Positions 52,371 through 61,327 of a stretch of 64,000 nt of DNA are shown here, piece by piece. Source of the stretch: Streptomyces termitum. GTDB taxonomy: Bacteria > Actinomycetota > Actinomycetes > Streptomycetales > Streptomycetaceae. The first letter of the stretch is position 1. Each line of letters starts with the position of its first letter. The translations under genes and the position numbers were made by a program. The stretch spans positions 1 to 64,000 of the forward strand of contig NZ_BMUL01000007.1 of assembly GCF_014650175.1 (NCBI RefSeq). Reading direction: 5' to 3'. Under the pieces are notes generated by a model, which had not been told where the DNA came from, searched no databases, and saw only the letters and a program-made list of their open reading frames with translations.

Positions 52371-52380
52371 CCCTCGGGAC

Positions 52381-52409
52381 CCCTCCGCCGGAAGCCCGCC
52401 GGCGGAGGG
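52381..52409 (+). terminator. Terminator after the binding-protein gene
   Basis: A perfect 11-base inverted repeat (CCCTCCGCCGG / CCGGCGGAGGG) with a 7-base loop, 10 bases after the stop. Confidence 0.8.
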
Positions 52410-52482
52410 TGAGGGGCCCGCTGTCAGTGGGCCCCGGTAGGTTCCGTACTCGGAACTGACGAACCACCGGAGGTTGTGGACC

Positions 52483-53166
52483 GTGACCGACATCAACATG
52501 CTGCCCGAGTCCTGGCGCGGCGTCCTCGGCGAGGAGCTGGAGAAGCCGTACTTCGCCCAGCTCACCGAATTCGTCGAGCAGGAGCGGGCCGCCGGGCCGG
52601 TCTACCCCCCGAAGGACGAGGTCTTCGCGGCCCTGGCCGCCACCCCGTACGACAAGGTGAAGGTCCTGATCCTCGGTCAGGACCCCTACCACGGCGAGGG
52701 CCAGGGCCACGGCCTGTGCTTCTCCGTCCGCCCCGGCGTGAAGACCCCGCCGTCCCTGCGGAACATCTACAAGGAGATGAACGCCGAGCTCGGCCACCCC
52801 GTCCCGGACAACGGCTACCTGATGCCGTGGGCCGAGCAGGGCGTCCTGCTGCTCAACGCGGTCCTCACCGTCCGCGCCGGCGAGGCGAACTCGCACAAGG
52901 GCAAGGGCTGGGAGAAGTTCACCGACGCCGTCATCACCGCCGTCGCCTCCCGCCCCGACCCGGCCGTCTTCGTCCTCTGGGGCAACTACGCCCAGAAGAA
53001 GCTGCCCCTCATCGACGAGGAGCGGCACGTCGTGGTGAAGGGCGCCCACCCCTCGCCGCTGTCGGCGAAGAAGTTCTTCGGCTCCCGCCCGTTCACCCAG
53101 ATCGACGAGGCCGTCGCCGCCCAGGGGCACGAGCCGATCGACTGGCGCGTCCCCGACCTCGGCTGA
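52483..53166 (+). CDS. ung: Uracil-DNA glycosylase (family 1)
   Basis: 227 residues of a complete family-1 UDG that removes uracil from DNA at the start of base-excision repair. The catalytic water-activating D67 in GQDPYHGEGQGHGLCFS and H189 in the HPSPLS loop are present. The start is GTG 52483 with GGAGG about 9 bases upstream. Streptomyces often carry two ung copies; this is one of them. Confidence 0.95.
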   Translation: MTDINMLPESWRGVLGEELEKPYFAQLTEFVEQERAAGPVYPPKDEVFAALAATPYDKVKVLILGQDPYHGEGQGHGLCFSVRPGVKTPPSLRNIYKEMNAELGHPVPDNGYLMPWAEQGVLLLNAVLTVRAGEANSHKGKGWEKFTDAVITAVASRPDPAVFVLWGNYAQKKLPLIDEERHVVVKGAHPSPLSAKKFFGSRPFTQIDEAVAAQGHEPIDWRVPDLG

Positions 53167-53237
53167 GCCTCGGCCCGATCGGCCTCCCGGCCGGTTAGCG
53201 TCGTCCCACCACGCAGGGCGAGCGCCGGGAGGCCGCG

Positions 53238-53711
53238 GTGACCGAGCAGCAGCGGACGTCGGACGAGGAGGTGCCGACGCGGATCGGGCAGGCGCGGATG
53301 CTGCTCCACGGCGGCGACCGGGAAGAGGCCCGCAACCGCCTCGGCGCCCTGTGGCAGCAGCTGGGACCCGACGGGGACCCGCTGCACCGCTGCACCCTCG
53401 CCCACTACCTGGCGGACGCCCAGGACGACCCGGACACCGAACTGGCCTGGGACCTGCGCGCCCTGAGCGCCGCCGAGGACCCCGGGACCGGGCGGACCAC
53501 CCCGTACGCCTCGGCGGCCGCCCTCCGGGCGCTCTACCCCTCGCTCCACCTCAACCTCGCCGCCGACTACGCCAAACTGCGCCGCCCGGACGCGGCCCGC
53601 ACCCACCTGGACCGCGCCCGCGCGGCCTGCGAGGCGCTCGACGACGGCCCGTACGGGGCCGGTGTGCGGGCGGAGATCGAGCGGCTGGACCGGCGGCTGC
53701 GGGAGGACTGA
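53238..53711 (+). CDS. Tetratricopeptide-like hypothetical protein
   Basis: 157 residues of helical repeats (IGQARMLLHGGDREEARNRL, LHLNLAADYAKLRRPDAART, LDRARAACEAL) with TPR-like spacing. It probably binds proteins; no partner is evident. GTG start with GGGAGG upstream. Confidence 0.72.
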   Translation: MTEQQRTSDEEVPTRIGQARMLLHGGDREEARNRLGALWQQLGPDGDPLHRCTLAHYLADAQDDPDTELAWDLRALSAAEDPGTGRTTPYASAAALRALYPSLHLNLAADYAKLRRPDAARTHLDRARAACEALDDGPYGAGVRAEIERLDRRLRED

Positions 53712-53722
53712 GACGGCGGACC

Positions 53723-54229
53723 TCAGCGGATACGGCCCTCCGGACAGAGCACGGCCCGGACCTCCGCCGGATCCGGCCCACCGTACCGCTCGCCCAGCGC
53801 GCACACGTCCGCGCCGGACACCGGCAGCGTGCCGTGCGGGTCCAGGACCGACGGTCCGGCGGACGGCCCCGGTACGGCGTCCCCGGACGCGGCCGGACGC
53901 GCCGACGGGGCACCGGCCCGTACCGGGGAGGCTGCGGGCGACGGGGCGGCCGTCGCCGGGGCGGACCGCCCGGTGGCCCGGCGCGTCTCCCCGCGCGGCG
54001 GCGCGGGGCTCGCCGACGGGGCGGCCAGCGCCGCTTCGAGGGCCTCCCGGGCGGGCCCCTGGAGGACGATCTGCGGCGCCGCGTCCGGGGCGGCGGGCCG
54101 TACGGTCTCAGAGACGGGCGCGGTGGCCGGCGCGGGCGCCGGGGGCGGCCCGTCGACGGTCGCGCAGCCGGTCAGGGCGGCTACGGCCGCACCGATCAGC
54201 AGCCGCGCGGAGGTTCGGGTTCCTTGCAC
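53723..54229 (-). CDS. Hypothetical lipoprotein
   Basis: 168 residues with a lipoprotein signal (RLLIGAAVAALTGC, C22), a long Pro/Ala disordered stretch, and a short C-terminal domain with two cysteines (DVCALGERYGG, AVLCPEGRIR). No family is recognised. It is convergent with the TPR-like gene 12 bases away. Confidence 0.68.
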   Translation of the reverse strand: MQGTRTSARLLIGAAVAALTGCATVDGPPPAPAPATAPVSETVRPAAPDAAPQIVLQGPAREALEAALAAPSASPAPPRGETRRATGRSAPATAAPSPAASPVRAGAPSARPAASGDAVPGPSAGPSVLDPHGTLPVSGADVCALGERYGGPDPAEVRAVLCPEGRIR

Positions 54230-54346
54230 CGGGCCACTCTGCTCGCCCGGCGGTGATCTTCGAACCCCTACCGGCGGGAATGCCCCGCACGGGTGAGAGG
54301 CCGGTCACCCCCCTTGACCGGACCCGGGGCGGCGGGGGAGGAGGGC

Positions 54347-54877
54347 TCAGGCGCCGGTGGAGCCGTCGATGCGCTCGCGGAGCAGATCGGCGTGGCCGTT
54401 GTGCCGCGCGTACTCCTCGATCATGTGGAGGTAGATCCAGCGCAGGTTGATGAGGTCGCCGGTGCGGTGGTGGGAGCCCGCGCCGAGGTCGTCGAGGGCG
54501 TGCCCGGCGGCCAGCGTCCGGGCGTGGGCGATCTCCGCCTGCCAGGTGGCGTACGCCTCCGCGTAGGTGTCCTCGCCGGTGGGGTGCATGTCCCGGTCGT
54601 CGTCCTTGTCGTCGGCGTAGAGCCACTCGGCCTCCTCGCCGGCGAGGACCTTCCGGAACCAGCCGCGCTCGACCTCGGCCATGTGCCGGACCAGACCGAG
54701 CAGGCTGAGGTCGGAGGGCGGCACGGAGGCGGTGCGGAGCTGCTCGTCGGTCAGGTCCGCGCACTTCGCCGCGAGGGTCGCGCGGTGGAATTCGAGCCAC
54801 TGCTCCAGGGCCTGGCGCTCCCCGGTGGTGGTGGCCGGGTAGACGCGCTCGGGTACCGCGGTGTGATCGGTCGTCAT
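54347..54877 (-). CDS. DinB-like (DUF664) four-helix protein
   Basis: 176 residues of the DUF664/DinB superfamily: LEQWLEFHRATLAAKCADLT, LGLVRHMAEVERGWFRKVL and WIYLHMIEEYARHNGHADLL supply the histidines of the metal site. Actinobacterial members are often mycothiol-dependent transferases, which would suit the genus, but the substrate is unknown. The start at ATG 54877 (MTTDHT) is preferred to 54886. Confidence 0.8.
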   Translation of the reverse strand: MTTDHTAVPERVYPATTTGERQALEQWLEFHRATLAAKCADLTDEQLRTASVPPSDLSLLGLVRHMAEVERGWFRKVLAGEEAEWLYADDKDDDRDMHPTGEDTYAEAYATWQAEIAHARTLAAGHALDDLGAGSHHRTGDLINLRWIYLHMIEEYARHNGHADLLRERIDGSTGA

Positions 54878-55065
54878 GGGGGGCATCGTCGCGGACGGCC
54901 GGGGCCGGACGCCACCGCTTTGACGCGGCCCGGCGCACGGGGCCCTTCGCGCGAGGACGCGGGCGCGCGGCCGGCGCGGGGACCGCCGCGCCCCGCCCCG
55001 CGTAAGCTGACCAGCGCGAACGGCCCGCCGAACGGGGCCGTCGGACCAGCGCAGAGGGAGACCCC

Positions 55066-55974
55066 GTGAAGATCGGCTGCATCGGACTCGGCGACATCGC
55101 CCAGAAGGCGTACCTGCCCGTCCTCGCCACCCTCCCCGGGGTCGAACTCCACCTCCAGACCCGCACCCCCGCCACCCTGGAGCGGGTCGCGGACATCCTC
55201 CACCTGCCGGCCGCGCGCCGCCACACCGACCTCGGCTCGCTGCTCTCCGCCGGGCTCGACGCCGCGTTCGTGCACGCCTCCACCGCCGCCCACGCCGAGA
55301 TCGCGACCCGCCTCCTCGACGCGGGCGTCCCCACCTATGTCGACAAGCCGCTCGCCTACGAGTACGCCGACTCCGAGCGGATCGTGGAACTGGCCGAGAA
55401 GCGCGGGGTCTCCCTCGCCGTCGGCTTCAACCGGCGGCTCGCCCCCTCCTACGCCCAGTGCGCCGACCACCCGCGCGAGCTGATCCTCCTCCAGAAGAAC
55501 CGGATCGGCCTCCCCGAGGAGCCGCGCACCTTCGTCCTCGACGACTTCATCCACGTCGTCGACACCCTCCGCTTCCTGCTGCCCGGCGAGGCCGACCACA
55601 TCGACGTCCGCGCCCGGATCCGCGACGGCCTGATGCACCACGTGGTGCTCCAGCTCTCCGGCGACGGCTTCACCGCCATCGGCATGATGAACCGGATGAA
55701 CGGCTCCACCGAGGAGGTCCTGGAGGTCTCCGGGCAGGACACCAAGCGGCAGGTCGTCAACCTCTCCGACGTGATCGACCACAAGGGGCAGCCCACCCTC
55801 CGGCGGCGCGGCGACTGGGTGCCGGTCGCCCGCCAGCGCGGCATCGAGCAGGCCGTCCTCGCCTTCCTCGACGCCGTCCGCGAGGGCCGCACGCTCAGCG
55901 CCCGCGACGCCCTGCGCACCCACGAGCTGTGCGAGCGGGTCGTCCGCGAGGCCCTGGAACAGGCCACCGCCTGA
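55066..55974 (+). CDS. Gfo/Idh/MocA family oxidoreductase
   Basis: 302 residues: an N-terminal Rossmann NAD(P) fold (IGCIGLGDIAQKAYLPVLA), the EKP-equivalent motif YVDKPLAYEYADSE, and a C-terminal substrate domain. It is shorter than sugar dehydrogenases of the family (about 340) and may act on an inositol- or sugar-like compound. GTG start with AGAGGGAG upstream. Followed by a strong terminator; last clear chromosomal gene before the IS island. Confidence 0.83.
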   Translation: MKIGCIGLGDIAQKAYLPVLATLPGVELHLQTRTPATLERVADILHLPAARRHTDLGSLLSAGLDAAFVHASTAAHAEIATRLLDAGVPTYVDKPLAYEYADSERIVELAEKRGVSLAVGFNRRLAPSYAQCADHPRELILLQKNRIGLPEEPRTFVLDDFIHVVDTLRFLLPGEADHIDVRARIRDGLMHHVVLQLSGDGFTAIGMMNRMNGSTEEVLEVSGQDTKRQVVNLSDVIDHKGQPTLRRRGDWVPVARQRGIEQAVLAFLDAVREGRTLSARDALRTHELCERVVREALEQATA

Positions 55975-55996
55975 CCCGGCCCCCGCTCCGGACATA

Positions 55997-56042
55997 GCCC
56001 CGGGGCCTGTCCCGCGAAGATCCGCCGGGCAGGCCCCGGGGC
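55997..56042 (+). terminator. Terminator at the left border of the IS island
   Basis: A 17-base inverted repeat with a single bulged base (GCCCCGGGGCCTGTCCCG / CGGGCAGGCCCCGGGGC) followed by TTTCTTT, 23 bases after the oxidoreductase stop. It contains GGCCTGTCC, also present at the right edge of the island. Confidence 0.8.
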
Positions 56043-56059
56043 CCTGTTTCTTTGAGGGG

Positions 56060-56317
56060 TTATGGGCGCCATTCCTGCTGGTAGGCGGGGTGCGCGGCGT
56101 ATGACTGGCCAAGGACTCGCAGCGCGTATTCCAGCCCGGCCGAGCGGGAGTCCGAGGGGTGCATGGTTGTGCAGTCGTGCGCCAGTTGCTCGATCAGGTC
56201 GAGCATGGGGAGATGGCTGTCGAGAAGCGATTCGCCGCCCAGGGTGTCGGCCACGTAGGCATAGGCGTGGTTGTCGTCCATGATGCGTGCGACGAGGAAC
56301 TTCACAAGATCGTCCAT
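56060..56317 (-). CDS. DUF6221 family protein
   Basis: 85 residues. The start MDDLVKFLVARIMDDN and the end SYAAHPAYQQEWRP match DUF6221, a Streptomyces family common near phages and genomic islands. It is somewhat shorter than usual, with the middle partly missing, but open from start to stop. Function is unknown. Its 5' side is 33 bases from the IS5 remnant. Confidence 0.65.
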   Translation of the reverse strand: MDDLVKFLVARIMDDNHAYAYVADTLGGESLLDSHLPMLDLIEQLAHDCTTMHPSDSRSAGLEYALRVLGQSYAAHPAYQQEWRP

Positions 56318-56350
56318 GTCGCCATCTTCGCGGGCGAGGCGCTTCAGCGG

Positions 56351-57194
56351 TCAAGCGACTGTCCAGATGAGGATGGCGGCGAGGTGGAGTGCGGCCTGGT
56401 AGGCGATGGCGAACTTGTCCGTTCGCATGGCCGGGCCGCGCCACTGCTTGAGTCGGTTGATGCAGTGTTCGACTGAGTTGCGCTGCTTGTACGCTTCGGC
56501 GTCGCAAGCTGGTGGGCGGCCTCCGGTGCGGCCTCGTCGCAGACGGTGGCCGATCTGGTCGGACGGCTGGGGGGGGCAGCGCGGATTCCACGTCGGCGGA
56601 GGTGATTGCGGATCGCTCGGGATGGGTACGCGCGGTCCGCCAGGACGGCATCGGGTCGGGTTCTCGGCCTTCCGGGTCCGCTTCGCGGAACATGGATGCC
56701 GGCCATGATGGTTTCGAACGCAGGGGCGTCGCCCGCCTGGCCTGCGGTGACGCGGAGGGCCAGGGGTCGTGCACGGCTGTCGCTGGCAGGGTGGACTTTC
56801 GTACTCAGGCCGCCGCGGGAGCGGCCGAGGGCGTGGTCGTCGGGTTCGGCCCGGCCTGGAGCCCCTTTTCCCTGGCTCCGGCGGCGTGCTGGTGGGCCCG
56901 GCAGACGGCGGAGTTCACCGACACGGTCCAGCCGATGTCGTCAGCGGCGTCGGTCGCTGCCGGAACTGCGGCGAGGATGCGTTCCCAGGTGCCGTCCACG
57001 GCCCACCTGATCAGGTGTTTGTGAGCTGTCTGGAACGAGCCGAGCTCGTCCGGCAGGTCTCGCCAGGAAGAGCAGGTGCGGTACTTCCACGCGATGGCCT
57101 CCAAGGTTCGGCGATGACCGGCCCACCGCCGACCACGGACCGGCTCGGCCGGCATCAGCGGCTCGATCCGGTCCCACATCGCATCAGTGATCAC
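56351..57194 (-). pseudogene. IS5-family transposase remnant (frameshifted)
   Basis: Reading leftward, GTG 57194 begins MITDAMWDRIEPLMPAEPVR, and the frame runs through VNSAVCRAHQHAAGAREKGLQAG. The next conserved part (STKVHPASDSRARPLALRV, MAGIHVPRSGPGRPRTRPDA, LADRAYPSRAIRNHLRRRG) is in a different frame. A further shift occurs at an eight-base G run (56569-56576), after which VEHCINRLKQWRG and the stop at 56351 follow. At least two frameshifts, so no active transposase. An IS630 element sits just upstream of its start codon. Confidence 0.8.
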
Positions 57195-58314
57195 TACTGA
57201 GGTTGAACTCGTGATGTCGCTCGGTTGCTTGGGTGGGTCTGATGGTCAGGCCGGTCTCGGCGAGGCGGCCGTCTATGAGGTCGCTGCGGTACTGGATGTG
57301 CCGCAGGCCGCGTCGGATGCGCTGGACGAGGTGTTCGGGGGTGCTGAAGGCGAGGTGGGAGAGCCGGCCGCGCCGCAGCGGCGACCAGATCTCTTTGACG
57401 GGGTTGAGGCCGGGCGCGTAGGGCGGGAGGTGGTAGATGGTCAGCCAGTTTTTGGCTTCGGCGAACTCCCGCAGGCCAGCGGCCTTGTGGGCGTTGAGGT
57501 TGTCCCGGACGGGCACGATCGGACCATCGAGCTGCTGGTGGGCGGCGATCAGCAGGTCCCGGTAGCCGCGCCGGGAGAAGCTCTTGCGCCCGTCGCGCCG
57601 GCCGTTGTCCCGGCGCGGCCTGTAGATCAGCCGGGGCCGGTGGCCGGGTTTGTAGCAGGTCAGCGCGGCGATCGATATCCGTCTGCGGGAACGGCCGCGG
57701 ACCCGCACCACCGGGGTCCGGCCGCGCTGCGACCAGGTCCTGACCTGCGGCGGCGTCATGGAGAATCAGGCCTCGTCCTCGAAGACGAGCCAGGCTCCAC
57801 TCACCGCCGCGAGTCTTCCGCGCAGGGCCACACCTCCCGGGCCCAGCCGGCCACCGCCTCGTCGCCCCGCTCCATCGCACGCCGGGCCGACACCTGGTAG
57901 GACCAGCCGTTGCGTACCAGCAGCTTGCGTACGCCCTGGATGGTGCAGGTCAGGTGGAAGCGCCGGCCGATCACCGTCTTCACACGGCTCAGGGTCCAGC
58001 GCCGGTCCTCCCAGCCGTGCGAGACCGGCCCCCTGGCCGGGCTCTGCCTCCAGCCGGGTGAACTGCTTCTCGCTCAGCCTTGGCAGCGACGCCGGTCCCT
58101 GCGACCGCAGAGCCCGCGGACCGCCCTCGTCCCACGTCCGCCGCCACCGCTGCATCGAGCGGACGCTGACCCGCAGGTCCTTGGCGATCACCGAACTCGC
58201 CTCACCCTGGGCGAACCTATCGGCCGCCTTCAGCCGTAACTCCTCGCGGAAATGCTGACGTTCGGCGGTCAGCCCGCCTCCTTGCGGATACCGCGTACCT
58301 CGCTGATACCGCAC
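57184..58314 (-). pseudogene. IS630-family transposase (frameshifts and one nonsense codon)
   Basis: Leftward reading from ATG 58314 gives a good N-terminal HTH (LKAADRFAQGEASSVIAKDL, VSVRSMQRWRRTWDEGG). Near 58045 the frame shifts; the expected continuation (MKTVIGRRFHLTCTIQGVRK, LLVRNGWSYQVSARRAMERG) is in another frame until about 57800. The original frame then resumes at WLVFEDEA, immediately hits TGA, and continues MTPPQVRTWSQRGRTPVVRV through the DDE motif (RDNLNAHKAAGL, PPYAPGLNPVKEIW). The last four codons and the stop lie outside the inverted repeat, in flanking DNA. Clearly inactive. Confidence 0.85.
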
Positions 58315-58360
58315 GGTCGACGAGCCGCCAGCCCCTACGACTCCACGAGTTCAACCTCCG
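57197..58360 (-). mobile_element. IS630-family insertion sequence, 1164 bp
   Basis: Terminal inverted repeats are CTGAGGTTGAACTCGTG (57197-57213) and the complement of CGGAGGTTGAACTCGTG (58344-58360), 16 of 17 matching. A TA dinucleotide flanks each end (57195-57196 and 58361-58362), the hallmark target duplication of IS630/Tc1-mariner elements. It carries one leftward transposase gene, now broken. Confidence 0.9.
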
Positions 58361-58362
58361 TA

Positions 58363-58565
58363 GACACGTGCGGGCCAGCGCTCAGGAACAGGACCGGCCC
58401 GGGAACCAGCCAAACTGAACACGCCCCAGACCACGCCCACCGCACCCGAACGCAACCACTGCGCCCCGTCCCGAATCCCACCAAAAACGAAATACCAAAT
58501 CAAGTGGTCCAGCCCTCTGAAAACCAGTGAACCGTCACACCCGGAAAATACGCAGATCGCAGATC
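58363..58565. other. Untranslated segment between IS630 and the SUKH gene
   Basis: About 200 bases, AT-richer than the chromosome, with no gene I can support. It should contain the outer end of the IS5 remnant if that survives, but no inverted-repeat partner was seen. Confidence 0.4.
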
Positions 58566-59108
58566 TCAAGACCACGGATCGCGCCCTGCGGCGGAGATAC
58601 GAGACTCCTCCGCTGCAGTCAGGAATCGAGGCGCCGAGGTTCCCCACATAGGCGTCCCAGAAAGAGGATGTTGAGGAAATTGCGCTCGGAAGATCCCGAC
58701 AAGGAATTCCGCCATACCGCAATCATAAAGATTCCAGGCGTCCTCGTCGCGCTCATAGACAACCACAGGCCAATCATCAGGACTTCCTTCTCCTCTGAGC
58801 CAGAAAAGAAGATCTGCAGTTCCATCAGAGGCCCAGGCGAGCAACTGACCAGGTTCGGCGTCAATCCCAGGGATTCCTCCCAAGTCCTCCCACACCTCCT
58901 GGGCCACGGACGTCTCGTCCGCCATGTAACCCTCCGGAAGGCCCGCTTCACTAATGCCTGGCTGGAACACTGCAAGAAAGTTCTCGATGGCGCCAGGGCC
59001 ATAATTCCGCATGAACTCCTTGTAGTCGTCAGGAAAAGGAGTGCCCCAAGCCCTCTCCAATTCCCCCCAGTTGATCTCGACGCCAGCCCCGACGTGCGGA
59101 GGCATCAT
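58566..59108 (-). CDS. SMI1/KNR4 (SUKH) family immunity protein
   Basis: 180 residues. VEINWGELERAWGTPFPDDY and the following KEFMRNYGPGAIENFLAVF are the SUKH-domain core; SPDDWPVVVYERDEDAWNLY is the later strand pair. SUKH proteins are immunity proteins of polymorphic toxin systems, often for nucleases. The gene is intact, of lower GC than the chromosome, and lies 38 bases downstream, on the same strand, of a ruined nuclease-like toxin tail, which fixes its role. Confidence 0.82.
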   Translation of the reverse strand: MMPPHVGAGVEINWGELERAWGTPFPDDYKEFMRNYGPGAIENFLAVFQPGISEAGLPEGYMADETSVAQEVWEDLGGIPGIDAEPGQLLAWASDGTADLLFWLRGEGSPDDWPVVVYERDEDAWNLYDCGMAEFLVGIFRAQFPQHPLSGTPMWGTSAPRFLTAAEESRISAAGRDPWS

Positions 59109-59146
59109 CGCAATGAGGTCTCTGATAGAAATTTAAATCCCCTGAC

Positions 59147-59650
59147 CTATTTCGTGTGCCTCGAAGGAGCTGGATATCTATTGACAGACTGGTGCCTGAG
59201 ATTACACAAGGCGCCTGGCTTGAACTCATTGGGAACAGAGATGTTATCGATGGGCATCAGCGGAACATTGTTTACCGATATGGCCGAATTAATTCTATGC
59301 CCATAGGGGACTGCCCTAGGTTCTTCATGTATTGGCGTTGCGGTATAGTCAATAGCTACCCCTGTCCGGGAGCCCGTCACCTTTGCGAGTTTTTTTATAA
59401 TAGCACATATTCTGCCAAATTCGATGCGGACTCCCTTTGGTGTAGTAGAAGTTCGCCGGCCCGGCGCACGTGGAAAGATTATTCGGTTCAGTTCCCGAGC
59501 CTCCCGGAGTACTGGTGAAGAGGTGGCAGGTATTGACATCGCTCTGCGGATTAAGCCCGTACACCTTGACGAAATGCTGAGCTCAAGGATACCCCTTTGT
59601 CTTGTTTGGATCCGCCTTCGTCCCCTTGCTCTTCACGAAGAAGTTCTTAT
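59147..59650 (-). pseudogene. C-terminal nuclease-like toxin domain (broken)
   Basis: Leftward, the frame NFFVKSKGTKADPNKTKGYP ends at a TGA, then the same frame continues VYGLNPQSDVNTCHLFTST, GGSGTEPNNLSTCAGPANFY, TKGSPHRIWQNMCYYKK. A frameshift then moves to IIKKLAKVTGSRTGVAIDYT, ATPIHEEPRAVPYGHRINS, ending NRYPAPSRHTK. The CHL...GGSGT...NL pattern and YTxTPIxxxxRxVPxG tail resemble DNA/RNA non-specific endonuclease toxins. Two lesions make it inactive. An ISL2-type element separates it from the rest of its gene, while the SUKH gene follows directly. Confidence 0.7.
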
Positions 59651-60224
59651 TGGGGCGTTTTCATCCTGAATAGCCGCAGGTCGGCAGCGTGTGGACGGCT
59701 TGGACGATGGTGTCGATGTGGCGGGTGGAGCATCTGGCTCGCCGGAGGATTCGCCAGGACTTCAGCTGCGTGAAGGCGCGTTCGCCAGGCGCCCTCAGTC
59801 GGGCGTGGTCGCGGTTGAACTGCTGGTAGTGCTCGGGCTGTTCGCGGTGACGGTAGTAGGGGGTGCGGACGGTGGCGCCGGCGCCCTGGTAGGCCCGGTC
59901 GGCGAGGACGAGGACCTGCCGGGTGAGGCAGGCCTGGACGATGCCGTGGGCACGCGCGGTGGTCAGCTCGTGGGCGCGGCCGGGTGTCGCGCGGGAGAAC
60001 CACAGCGGTGTGCCGTCAGACCGGGCGATGACCTGTACGTTCATGCCGTGCTTGCGGTGCTTCTGGGAGTAGTACGGCTCGTCCGCGGCGATGCGGTCGG
60101 TGGGAATCAGGGTGCCGTCCACGATGACGAAGCCGCCCTCACCCAGGCCGGTCAGGGCCTCGTGCAGACCCGGCACCCATGCCGCGAAGATGTCCAGGGT
60201 CCCGTCGACATACCTCCAGGCAGT

Positions 60225-61002
60225 GAGCCTTTTCCAACCTGGTTCTGGAGTGCGGTTGTTGGGCAGACAACGTGGTGAAGCCCCTGGTAGATGGGTTTTC
60301 GACCAAGAGAACCGTCTCCACCAGAGGCTTCACGTGCTTGTCCACCCGTCGGGCGTCGACGTGTCCAGCTCCGCCCTCCGCTTCCTCACGCAGTAGCTGC
60401 GGCGCCACCGCCGCGCGATCGGCTCCCGGTGGCGGCGCCTGAGCGCCGGCCGCCAGGCCCTGCTCACCCTCGCCCCCGGTCTGACCGACGCGGTGCGAAC
60501 CGCGTCGGCGAAGGCGTACCTGATCCTGGACGGCACCTTCCTGCCTATCGACCGCATCGCCGCAGACCGACCGTTCCGCTCCGGCAAACACAAGAAGCAC
60601 GGGATGAACGTGCAGGTCCTCGCCGACCCCTTCGGCCGACTGCTATGGGCCTCGCCGGCCCTGCCCGGCGCCGTTCACGACATCCGCGCGGCTCGCGAAC
60701 ACGGCATCGTCGACGCCCTTGCCGAGGCAGACACCCCCTGCCGGGCCGACAAGGCATACCGAGGCGCCAGCGGCACGGTCCGCACCCCGTGCCGGGGACG
60801 ATGGGACACCCTCTCCGCAGGCCGGCAGGCGGTCAACCGGTCCCACGCAAGGATCCGGGCGCTCGTCGAGCAGGCCGTCGCCACCCTCAAGTCCTGGCGG
60901 CTCCTCCGCAAACTGCGGTGCTCGACCACCCGGATCACCAGCCTCGTCCAGGCCGTCCTCACCCTCCATCTGCCCAGCTCAGAGTGAGGTTGGAAAAGGC
61001 TC
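60225..61002 (+). mobile_element. ISL2-type (IS5 family) element B, 778 bp, nested in element A
   Basis: Perfect 16-base terminal inverted repeats GAGCCTTTTCCAACCT (60225-60240) and complement (60987-61002). AGT occurs on both flanks (60222-60224 and 61003-61005), a 3-base target duplication of the ANT type typical of ISL2. The element is inserted in the transposase gene of element A. Its own gene has an in-frame stop and lacks the HTH-encoding segment, so it now depends on a helper, if movable at all. Confidence 0.92.
60334..60987 (+). pseudogene. ISL2-type transposase of element B (stop codon and internal deletion)
   Basis: Rightward frame from GTG 60334 (VLVHPSGVDVSSSALRFLTQ) meets TAG at 60394, continues in frame LRRHRRAIGSRWRRLSAGRQ ALLTLA, and then jumps directly to LTDAVRTASAKAYLILDGTF, omitting the about 30-residue HTH region seen in element A. 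The remaining DDE core is intact (LDGTFLPIDR, CRADKAYRGASG, VEQAVATLKSWRLLRK) to the stop at 60987. Inactive, with both lesions inside the N-terminal DNA-binding part. Confidence 0.82.
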
Positions 61003-61327
61003 AGTGGCGGTCGAGATCCCGAAGCCGGCCGCCAGGGCGGGCAGCGTCTCGTTCTTGCGCAGGTGCACCGGTACGAGCAGGGCCTGCTGGAAGCATCCCA
61101 GCTTCCGCCACCGTGAACGGCGTTCACACCTTCGTGCATGGATGAGCCAGGAGACATGCTCAGCCAGCTCATGTGGGACGTCGACCGTGGCACGGTACGG
61201 GACCAAGCGAGGCTCCTCGGACGATGCGTAGTGCGTAGAGAACACCGCCGCAACGACCAGGAGCCTCGTCTCGTTACGCACCCCTGCTGACCTGCCATTT
61301 CACCCCATAGAGACAGGGTGAAAAAGG

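Larger units (their letters stand above)
59661..61281 (-). pseudogene. ISL2-type transposase of element A (split by element B)
   Basis: Reading leftward from GTG 61281, VPYRATVDVPHELAEHVSWL and LRKNETLPALAAGFGISTAT stop at the junction with element B. The protein resumes at 60221 with WRYVDGTLDIFAAWVPGLHE, then VIVDGTLIPTDRIAADEPYY, VLADRAYQGAGATVRTPYY and GERAFTQLKSWRILRRARCS, ending at 59661. Removing B plus one copy of its 3-base duplication restores a continuous 279-residue frame (ISTAT-AWRYV). No other lesion is visible, so insertion of B alone inactivated it. Confidence 0.85.
59655..61327 (-). mobile_element. ISL2-type (IS5 family) element A, interrupted by element B
   Basis: Imperfect terminal inverted repeats CGTTTTCATCCTG (59656-59668) and the complement of CCTTTTTCACCCTG (61314-61327) bracket a leftward transposase gene that ends at 59661. 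The element is split by a second ISL2-type element (60225-61002). Without B it would be about 890 bp, normal for the group. It lies inside an old polymorphic-toxin gene. Outer boundaries are accurate to a few bases only. Confidence 0.75.

Noticed and set aside
58351..58722. A 123-codon minus-strand frame overlapping the end of the SUKH gene
   Set aside because: Different frame from the SUKH protein and no protein-like motifs beyond Ser/Arg-rich sequence.
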